Positions 56,832 through 64,000 of a stretch of 64,000 nucleotides of DNA are shown one piece after another. Numbering within the stretch: the first letter of the stretch is position 1; each line of letters begins with the position of its first letter. This stretch comes from Dryocosmus kuriphilus (Eukaryota > Arthropoda > Insecta > Hymenoptera > Cynipidae), in assembly GCA_038277395.1 (NCBI GenBank), contig CM076193.1:88365583-88429582 (forward strand). The letters run 5' to 3'. The translations under genes and the position numbers were made by a program. The notes beneath the pieces are model-generated. The model ran no database searches. It saw only the letters and a list, made by a program, of their open reading frames with translations, and had not been told where the DNA came from.

Positions 56832-58274
56832 TGTTTTATAACGATAGTACTTACCTCTTGGGACTTGAGGCTCCTAGTACCGCTATAATGTCGGCCTACC
56901 CTACGTGACTGCTAATAAAATTTTTTAAGTCAAAATTTATTCTTTATGCTAGTTAGGTGCCAGACACACTGAAGGGGCGTCGCTCAAAAAACACAAAACA
57001 AAAAGTTTATTTAAATCAAATAAATGACCGCAACAACAAAAGGCAAAATGAACTCAATCCCGCGCTAGCTTGGAAGGAGAGGGATTTGGTGGGGGCGTCG
57101 AAACGAATCAGAACATGATCAAAAAAAAAGAAATTATGAACCAGCAAATTATTATAAAAATCAAGAAAAGTATAAAGGTTTATTGAAATTAATCAGAGAT
57201 AAGGTGAATGGTTACATTAGAATCAGAATGATAATTATTCGAAAGGAAAAAATGGAAACTTATGAATTTTCACAATCGTTAACTCGTGGCAAAGTACGCG
57301 GCAATTTAGTTTCCTTTTCGGATCGGCATTATACAAGATAAACGGCAAATAACAAACAAAAACTCATTTCGGCAAATTTAGCTTAAAAGGATAAAAGCCG
57401 CGGTGTGGTCACTTCTCAAAATGGCGCATGGCCTGAAAATTCTAACCGCGGTTACCCACTCACTCGTACTGACTCGACATGTCTCTAATATTATAATCTT
57501 ATAATCGAAGAACCACAAAAAGGGAGAGAACTCGAACGAAAAAAAAGAAACAAGGAGAGAGAAAATCGGAATTGGCTTTGGCCTACCTGCTTCCCAGCAG
57601 GTCCATCTTTTCTTTCTATATTTTTCCGCTGCTTTTCTTCTGGCTCAAAATGGCGATTTCACAAAAATAAAAATTTGCTGTAACTTACGACAACGATGGC
57701 CAAATCGGAACTGAAGCTCCGCCGCTTTCTCTGCGTGAGTAGCGTCTCTCCACGCGTCAATGTCCAGTCCGACAGATGCTGCCCTCCGAACTATGTTCCT
57801 TCCATCCCGTCGGTATCATACCCGGCTGTTCCTCCACAGTAGTACTGCAGATCTGACAGGTGCTGCCCTTCCGAACTATGGTTCCCTCTGCTCGACACGA
57901 AGTGCGGAGTGCCGGGCGACACAGGGCGACGTCCAGGGTAGTGAGGTTGAGTTTATCTTTCTGGTGGTCAGCTGTTAGCGGTGGGTTCCGGGCTCGCGGG
58001 AAGCAGGCAGGTTCAACAACAATTACCGACCTACTTGTCCCTGTCGTTACAACTTTAAGCAATACATCAGGTAAATCATAATACATAAAAGAATTCTAAG
58101 GTTACTAGTCTACTATTCACACTCACACATTCATATCCCTGTCTACCTCTTACGTCGGTGAGTTCCTCTTTGGCCATCAGATCCTTCTCTTAAATCTTAT
58201 TTAAAATTTCAATAGATTATTGTGTATCAGCCTGGGGAGAGGATCCCGAACGTGGTGAATTTCACCACGTTACA
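56832..58274 (-). repeat. 3' LTR (outer end uncertain)
   Basis: The inner end is well placed: TGTAACG on the minus strand begins at 58274 directly after the polypurine tract. The outer end is a guess, set where TG on the plus strand (CA on the minus) precedes TTTTATAACGATAG. Inside lie a 23-bp palindrome (58249-58271) and a tandem duplication (CCGACAGATGCTGCCC near 57769 and CTGACAGGTGCTGCCC near 57855). Open frames here, such as 57757-58086, are chance. Confidence 0.6.
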
Positions 58275-58295
58275 ACAACCCCCCCCCCCCCCCCC
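58275..58295 (-). promoter_or_regulatory. Polypurine tract (G17) before the 3' LTR
   Basis: C17 at 58279-58295 reads as G17 on the coding strand, four bases before TGTAACG. This is the expected primer site for plus-strand DNA synthesis. A pure G17 run is unusual and may reflect slippage. Confidence 0.75.
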
Positions 58296-58663
58296 AGACT
58301 AAAAACTGGGTTCTGAACCAGCAGGCGTCAGCAATCCGATCTCCTTATAAAATTCTTACTGGAATTATACTCGCAAATGTTGAGAGAGTGAGAGCTTTGG
58401 CCTTGTTTCAATTCGATCTGATTCTATAAACTCCGCGGCATACTTGCTAGGGATAAGGATGCAAAGGAGGCAAGAGAGAATGAGGCCCTAACAATGGAGT
58501 TCCCATCAAAACGCGATTACCGGCGAGGGTATGAATATGAAAGCAGTTAGAAACAAACATATTCCCTAAATTTACTCAAAACGCAAAGGTTTGGCGGCAC
58601 CCGAACGGATCTGAGTCCTGATTTGTGCTTACTAACTATCGTACGGACGAACCCAGACGAACG

Positions 58664-58856
58664 AACTAACCCTAGACTCTACAAAACTAATCCTAAACTG
58701 TACACAGTAAACTGTACATAACTAATCCTAAACTGTACACAACTAATCCTATGCTATACATAACTAATCCTAAGCTGTACACAACTAATCCTAAACTGTA
58801 CACAACTAATCCTAAGCTATACGTAACTAATCCTAAACTGTACATAACTAACACGG
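58664..58856. repeat. 21-bp minisatellite upstream of the polypurine tract
   Basis: About eight copies of AACTAATCCTAAACTGTACAT with variants (TATGCTATACAT, TAAGCTATACGT). It lies between the extra zinc-knuckle ORF and the polypurine tract. Confidence 0.92.
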
Positions 58857-58891
58857 CAAAATGGCTTACAAACTAAACTGCGTGGGCGAGC

Positions 58892-59482
58892 TCACAGTCG
58901 GCGCAGGATCGTCTCGGCAATAGCCTGGATGAGAGGATGGTCTGCATCCAGGCGAACGCGGGGTTGACCGGCCGCAACGAGTGCTATTGCTGTCACCGCG
59001 GGTCCGAGGGGAGCGCTTGGCGGCTGCGGGGGTCCATAGGCTTGGCCAGTTGCAGCCTGGGAGGGAAGGGCCCCTTGATCATATGGCAAATGTGGCCCGA
59101 CCTCTCCCCTTCTCCAGGCTGCCAAACACCTAGGGCATTGGCTGAGCCTCACCGCAGGATTCCCGCATCCGTAGCAGAAACCCCCCTAGGATGTGGGCAC
59201 AGCTGGTATCGGTGCCGACCGACGTGGCAGTTCCAGCACCCATCAGGCGGCGCGCGGACTAGTTGCTCGCACGCACTCGCTGTCCACACTTTATGTGCTG
59301 CTGAGGAACACAAGGCGGGTGACCGGTCCGGAACCCTTCGGGGATTTGCCCCCAGCAACGCCAAAACCTGCGCTTCTATGCTAAATAACGGCGAGAGAAC
59401 GGGTCCGGGGTTCTCGTCGGAGAGGGCACTCCGCGGGGGCTCCGCACCGGTCCGCAAAGGTGACCCTCCTTCGCTCTCTCGC
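58892..59482 (-). pseudogene. Extra gag-like zinc-knuckle ORF 3' of integrase
   Basis: Two overlapping minus frames (to 59149 and 59152-58892) carry a Pro/Ala-rich region, then GCWNCHVGRHRYQLC near 59235, a complete CX2CX4HX4C knuckle, then after a one-base shift near 59175 FCYGCGNPAVRLSQC, a second knuckle with Val where His is expected, and a further CPRC. The arrangement parallels the gag C-terminus at 63.15-63.25 kb (GCWNC ... FCNACG). No ATG is available upstream before a stop near 59483. It could be a duplicated gag end, an accessory nucleocapsid-like ORF, or a trace of a recombinant element. Confidence 0.65.
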
Positions 59483-59522
59483 TACGGAAGGGCCGGATGA
59501 TGGTTTCTCTGGCACGGCTGAC

Positions 59523-60755
59523 TTACCGGGCTCCGATACGGCCCCTGAGCCTATCGCTCCTCCGTGGCGCCTCCTCCTCCTCCTGGTTTTCGGAGGTTCC
59601 TCGGCCTCGGGAGCCTTGTGGATGGCTCCTTTGCTTCAAGGGTCTTCCCGGACCTCGGCGTTTGCCAAGGCGGGTTGCCTGGACTCTGCCGGTGGTCTTG
59701 CGGGGTCTACCGCGCCCTCTTCGTTTCCGTTTTTCAGGCCCTGGTGATGTCTCGGTGCTCTCCGGGACGGCAGCTGAGGAGCTAGCCCCGCGAAAAGATT
59801 TTTCAGGTCGATAGGGCCCCATGCACCCATCCGAAACTCCTTTGCCCCCGGCCTTGGCGGCTGGCAGCGAGAGGTCCGGGTCCTCTGGCGGACATTGGCC
59901 TGTATCGGCTTTGGCCGAAAGCAGGGGACTCTCCTCCTGGCCACCGGACTGTAAAGAATGATCCCCATTAATAAGGCTCGGATCCACTGACCAATAGTGT
60001 TTCAGGTCCTTCACATGAGCTTTTTCAACCACTCCCGACTCGTCCTGAACCTCGTATACCACCGGAGAGATCACTTTTACTACTCTATATGGCCCCGCAT
60101 ATTTAGTGGACAGCTTACTCGCAATATAATTAACCGCAGACGACAGGACATGGGTACGTCGCCAAACAATATCCCCTATTCTGTATCGAACGTCGCGACG
60201 GTGGTGGTTGTAATATTTCGCTTGCCGGTCTGACGTTAAATCCAGATGGTGCGCTACTAAATCTCTAAGGGCCGGTAGCCTCTTAATCCTATCCTCCCAT
60301 TCCTCAACAGCTAAGAGCGCTGGCGACACACGAGTGGAAGTATGCACGGCTGTATTATACGCAAATCGGAAATCTGGGAGATGCTTATCCCAATTACGAT
60401 GATCTCCTTCTACAAAGGACGATATCATGGTTTTGAGCACTCGATTTACCCTCTCCGCCGGATTCGCTTGCGCGTGGTACGGTGGGGTAGTCGAGTGCCT
60501 GATTCCCAGTTCCGACGCGGCCTTAGAAATTAGCTTGTTCACAAACTCGGTGCCATTATCGGTGAACAATACCTCAGGAGTTCCCCATCTAATCACAATC
60601 GTGTCCTCGAACGCTTTTTGTACACTAACGGCATTTGCTTTTCTCAGGGGCAGGACCTCGACCCACTTGGTAAACATGTCCTGGAATACCAGAACGTAGT
60701 GATTCCCTGAGCGGCTAGGCGGGAGCGGACCCATAATATCTGCCGCTACCACTGA
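59523..60755 (-). pseudogene. Integrase core and C-terminal tail with AT-hook-like motifs
   Basis: This continues the pol frame after a single TAG (60753-60755). Core residues are Asp in AADIMGPL, Asp in FTDNGTEF and Glu in NPAERVNR, the full DDE set. A GPY/F module (KYAGPYRVVKVISPVVYEV) follows near 60095. The tail of about 120 further residues is rich in Ser/Pro/Gly and ends with RGRGRPRKTTGR and KRRGPGRPLK, like AT-hooks, and an acidic patch before RRSDRLRGRI. The family role is strand transfer of cDNA into the host genome. The tail might help choose insertion sites by binding AT-rich DNA; that is inference. Confidence 0.87.
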
Positions 60756-63199
60756 CTAAGGCTGCTCGATCACTCGTTTACCCATTAGGCCTATAGGACC
60801 CGCCTGTTCCACCTTCATTCTCTGACAGGTTTCGCAAGAACGGACATGGGTCGCAACGTCCTTGAACATACCAGGCCAATAGTAGAGTAACGACAGACGT
60901 TGGAAGGTCTTATCTACGCCCAGGTGACCCGAGGTTGGGGTGTCGTGCGCCTCAATCATGGCCTGACTTCTAAGCTCCAGGGGCGGCACTAACTTCCACG
61001 CTTCCAAGTCCGGTAACAGAGGATCGGTAAGACGATCAGGACGATGGCAATATAAACGCCCGTCCTCCATCCTCCAATCTGGGAACTGATACGGCATCTC
61101 TTGGACCAACTTAGTTCTGCGGGTGAACCAGAGGTCATCAGTCTCCCCGATCGTGTTTACCATTTCGGGTGCGAGTTCGAACATTCGAGACAGAGCGTCC
61201 GGGACATGGTGTAAAGCACCTTTTCTGTGTCGAATTTCGAAGTCGTACTGCAGCAGTCTTAAAACCCGCCTACCCAAGCGACCTGTGGGGTCCCTCAAAT
61301 GGTATAGCCATTTCAGACTGCTGTGGTCGGTGATCACTGTGAAGTGATATCCTTCCAAGTAGGGCGTGAACTGTTCCACGGCCCAAACTACAGCCAAACA
61401 CTCTTGTTCGGTCACCGTATAATTTTTCTCGGCCCCTTGCATCGAACGACTTGTGAATGCGACAACGTGCTCCTCTCCATTCTGCTCCTGTGTCAGGACA
61501 GCTCCCAAACCAGTACCGCTCGCATCCGTTTGCAGAACAAACGGTAGACTGAAATCTGGTCTCGATAAAGTAGGTGCGGTTACCAGAACGTTCTTCAAAG
61601 CTTGAAAAGCTTGCTCTTGATCTTCTCCCCATGTGTACCGTCGGTTTTTCTTTAATAACTGGTACAGGGGTTCAGCCTTTTTCGTAAAATCTTTGATGAA
61701 GCGCCTGTACCACGAAACCATACCCAGAAATCGTCTAAGCTGGCGTAAGTTCTTAGGAGCCGGGTAGTCGGTTATTGGTTCTACCTTCTCCGGATCCGGG
61801 TGCATTCCCGTCCTATCCACTAAGTAACCCAAATATCGCACCTGACTGCATCCGAACTCACTCTTCTCACGATTAACGGTAAGACCGGCATTGAGGACGG
61901 CATCTAAAACCTTCCCTAACCAACGCGTGTGTTCCTCGAAAGTTTCGCTGACTACTATAATATCGTCCATATACGCGAACGCATGGGGCTCAAATTCCGG
62001 GGTAATCAAACGGTCCAGCAATCGCTGAAAGCTCGCCGGTGCTCCCGACAACCCGAAAGGCATCCTATTGTAGTGGAAAGTCCCTTCCCTGGCACCGGAA
62101 AAGCGGTAAGCTCTTTGCTTTCCTCTGATAACGGAATCTGGTGGAACGCTTGACTTAAGTCAATCTTCGAAATGTGACGCGCCGACGCGAGTTTTTCCAG
62201 TATCTCATTGATATTCCGCATCGGATAAGCATCTTTCTTAGCAACCTCATTCAACCTTCTGAAGTCGATACTGAGTCTATAACCTCCGTCCGACTTCTTT
62301 ACCATGACCTCCGGGTTACACCGTTCGCTCCCACTAGGACTAATTATTCCCTCCGCTTCGAGCTTCTGAGCTGCTTCTCTAAAAGCCTCTTCCACTTTGG
62401 GAGATAATCGCCTATGGCATTGTTTGATGGGAGGGTGACCCTGCACATCTATGGTGTGCTTCGTTAAACTGGTTGCGGGAAGCTTAATCGGCATGGGCGG
62501 TATTTTCTCAGTAAGAAACTTATCGAGATACCGGGCCTCGCTTTCTTGGAGCTCTTTCAGCCCCGCGCAAGCTTGACTATACGATATCCCCTGGGCGCGA
62601 TCCTCCGCCACGACGCATTCCTCCGAAAACGGAAGTGATTCCGTCGGAGGTGTTTTCAAGTCGATCTCGTGGCCCTGATAAGAGCGCCACGGCCCTTCAC
62701 CTAATCTGCATATCCTATGATTAAACCTAACATCGAAATCGAATAGTTCGGCAAAATCATGCCCGAACAAAACTTCACAGTCGAAAGTCGGCGCAAAACG
62801 AATAGATAAAAATTTTCTTATACCTAAAAACTCTAACGGTAAAGTGGTCTGTCCGGCCGTTTCCTCGACAACGCGGTTTGGGTACATTATCCCCGGGCGT
62901 ATCTGGTTAGCTAGTCTATCTAACAAAGCGCTAAATTTTCCAAAAGCAGGCTTGCCCACATACGTGCAGCACGAGCCTGGATCAAAAAGTCCATAGAGTG
63001 ATTGGCCATCAACTCTAACTGTAATAAAGAGCCGCCTCTCATCGAACACCGCATTGACTTGCTCTTTCTGGATTTGAGGGGCCCTAATAACGAGAGGAGG
63101 AAGTGACGGGACCCGAGTGTCACTCACCCTTACTCGTTTCCCGGCCGGGGTCCGGAGTATCCGCTGCAGCTCCTCGAATACTGACCGGGTTCTCCACAA
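60756..63199 (-). pseudogene. Pol: protease, RT, RNase H, integrase zinc finger
   Basis: From the -1 frameshift site the frame reads the protease (GLFDPGSCCTYVG near 62985, where DTG or DSG is usual), then RT (HTIDVQGHPPIKQ, KKSDGGYRLSIDFRRLNEV, HISKIDLSQAFHQI). A one-base shift near 62085 separates this from RMPFGLSGAPASFQR and the catalytic FAYMDDIIVV near 61965. RNase H has LQTDASGTGLGAVL near 61530 and TDHSSLKWL near 61330. The integrase HHCC finger (GHLGVDKTF ... CETCQRMK) lies near 60930-60820. The shift, the terminal TAG and the changed protease motif all argue that this copy is inactive. Confidence 0.9.
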
Positions 63200-64000
63200 G
63201 CGTTGCAGAAAACCTGTTTAGGTTTAGAACAAAGGCGATGATTGAGGCCTTGTTCTTTGCAATTCCAACAACCGCCACGCATCTCCCTATTATTAGTGGC
63301 ACTAGCGGTAGTGGACACAGAAGGGGACCGCGTTGAAGGAACTGCCTTCTTCAGTTCTGGTCCCACCGCTGCACTTGGCGATCCGGGTGCATAGGCGGCC
63401 TGGGTACCGACCGAAGGATAAATGGGACTAGCTGGCACCATTGGCGCCTGAGGAAAGCCTGGACAAAAACTGTATGGTGGCCAATAAGAAGGAAAATAAC
63501 TAAGACTATTTGACCCATTTTGCTGCGGCACGAGTGGGGGATTTACTCCAGCACACTGACAACCTGCATTGCCGGTCGACGCGGGCTCGGTCGACATCTG
63601 ACTCACGTCACTACTGGGCTTATTACTACTGCCCTTGCCTCGTTTTCTAGGTTTCTTCTTATTTCCGCTGGGAGTAGAACTGCTGCCGGAGGAATTATTG
63701 TTTCCGGACTTAGTCTCTTGGCTGTTAGCCGGACTCATCAGTTCGGCCTCCGCAGCCGCGACTCCTTCGGGCTTCCGACTTTGATTCGCCCTATACGAAA
63801 ACTCCGGCAGAACGCTATCCTTGATAGGGGGAGGGGGTAGATAAGCTTTTGAAATTTCCCTAGATGCCTCGGACCTTTCACCCGCTTCCTCTAGCTCGTC
63901 GAAGGACTTATAGTCCAACTTCGGAAGAGCTCCGAGATATATCGGGTGTAAGTTGTTAATTGCAAGCTGCAATTGCTCACATTCCGAAATCGGAGGGTCG
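63130..64000 (-). CDS. Gag, C-terminal part (N-terminus outside window)
   Basis: The frame is open from the right edge to the TAA at 63130-63132. It has the end of a capsid-like region (CEQLQLAINNLHPIYLGAL), then a long low-complexity Pro/Ser/Asn/Lys linker, then two zinc knuckles near 63270-63160: CWNCKEQGLNHRLC and CNACGEPGQYSRSC. In both, the His expected at the CX2CX4HX4C position is changed, to Leu (CTC) and Gln (CAG). No stop or frameshift interrupts what is visible. Gag would package element RNA into virus-like particles; loss of both His residues should weaken RNA binding. Confidence 0.85.
   Translation of the reverse strand, partial: DPPISECEQLQLAINNLHPIYLGALPKLDYKSFDELEEAGERSEASREISKAYLPPPPIKDSVLPEFSYRANQSRKPEGVAAAEAELMSPANSQETKSGNNNSSGSSSTPSGNKKKPRKRGKGSSNKPSSDVSQMSTEPASTGNAGCQCAGVNPPLVPQQNGSNSLSYFPSYWPPYSFCPGFPQAPMVPASPIYPSVGTQAAYAPGSPSAAVGPELKKAVPSTRSPSVSTTASATNNREMRGGCWNCKEQGLNHRLCSKPKQVFCNACGEPGQYSRSCSGYSGPRPGNE
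63136..63142 (-). promoter_or_regulatory. Gag-pol -1 ribosomal frameshift site G GGA AAC
   Basis: The coding strand has GGGAAAC in the correct phase (gag codons GGA AAC preceded by CCG), followed by GAG TAA, the gag stop. Shifting back one base here gives AAA then CGA GTA AGG, exactly the start of the pol frame. AGTGAC and GTCACT, 11 nt apart, could form a 6-bp stem about 11 nt downstream. Confidence 0.75.

Larger units (their letters stand above)
56832..64000 (-). mobile_element. Ty3/gypsy LTR retrotransposon, 5' end beyond the window
   Basis: Minus-strand order is gag (to the right edge), pol as PR-RT-RNase H-IN, an extra zinc-knuckle ORF, a minisatellite, a G17 polypurine tract and a 3' LTR starting TGTAACG. 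RT before integrase and a GPY/F module place it in Ty3/gypsy. The 5' LTR and primer-binding site are outside. No envelope-like frame is seen. Pol has a frameshift, an in-frame stop and an altered protease motif, so this copy is dead. Confidence 0.9.

Noticed and set aside
57757..58086. 109-codon minus frame in the LTR
   Set aside because: Lies inside the LTR over a tandem duplication; no family features.
1..64000. Host protein-coding gene or provirus of a known animal virus
   Set aside because: Every frame with recognisable motifs belongs to a transposon or retrotransposon family; YqaJ, although named from viral recombinases, here fits a DNA-transposon accessory gene.

Overview
The window is eukaryotic, AT-rich, and made almost entirely of transposable elements, most of them broken and nested inside one another. 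The mix points to an arthropod, probably an insect: RNase H-bearing LOA/R1-group LINEs, an RTE-like LINE with a (TAA)n tail, a CR1/L2-like LINE with an (ATCT)n tail, Tc1, hAT, Mutator, THAP/DDE_4-YqaJ and Penelope elements, and a Ty3/gypsy element with a long LTR. A GA-rich LINE ORF1 at 27.8-28.8 kb resembles ORF1 proteins I associate with Hymenoptera; that is a weak hint only. I see no convincing host gene, rRNA gene or intact tRNA gene.

Layout. 1-2.2 kb: minus-strand LOA/R1-like LINE with most of the RT deleted. 2.4-3.4 kb: Tc1 transposase pseudogene; directly after its stop codon lies a 5.7-kb element (3362-9044) with 14-bp inverted ends and a hierarchical 136/272/544-bp tandem array. 9.0-11.3 kb: GC-rich island and small inverted repeats. 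11.3-18.7 kb: minus-strand hAT transposase pseudogene split by a 4.75-kb CR1/L2-like LINE (11560-16313) with an 11-bp target duplication. 20.0-23.3 kb: minus-strand RTE-like LINE. 23.7-32.6 kb: a giant palindrome centred near 29692; one arm carries a HAL1-like LINE (27227-29188) whose empty site survives in the other arm. 32.6-36.8 kb: plus-strand LOA/R1-like LINE fused in frame to a SWIM-YqaJ-PHD gene (36.8-39.2 kb), itself interrupted by a TTAA-flanked insertion. 39.9-43.2 kb: convergent THAP-DDE_4 transposase gene interrupted by a 5'-truncated RTE-like LINE. 43.4-49.8 kb: Mutator-like element with about 700-bp TIRs and a C2H2/MULE/SWIM transposase. 50.1-51.1 kb: Penelope fragment holding a TTAA foldback. 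51.2-55.7 kb: TA-flanked element with about 1-kb TIRs. 56.8-64.0 kb: minus-strand Ty3/gypsy element entering from the right edge, with gag, a -1 frameshift site, pol, an AT-hook-like integrase tail, a second zinc-knuckle ORF and a 3' LTR.

The genes do not form a host pathway. What the window records is an order of insertions. Several can be read from empty sites: removing an insertion and one copy of its target duplication brings the interrupted reading frame back together (YqaJ gene, Penelope ORF) or recreates the sequence of the opposite palindrome arm. The SWIM-YqaJ-PHD gene and the convergent THAP-DDE_4 gene probably belonged to one two-gene DNA transposon.
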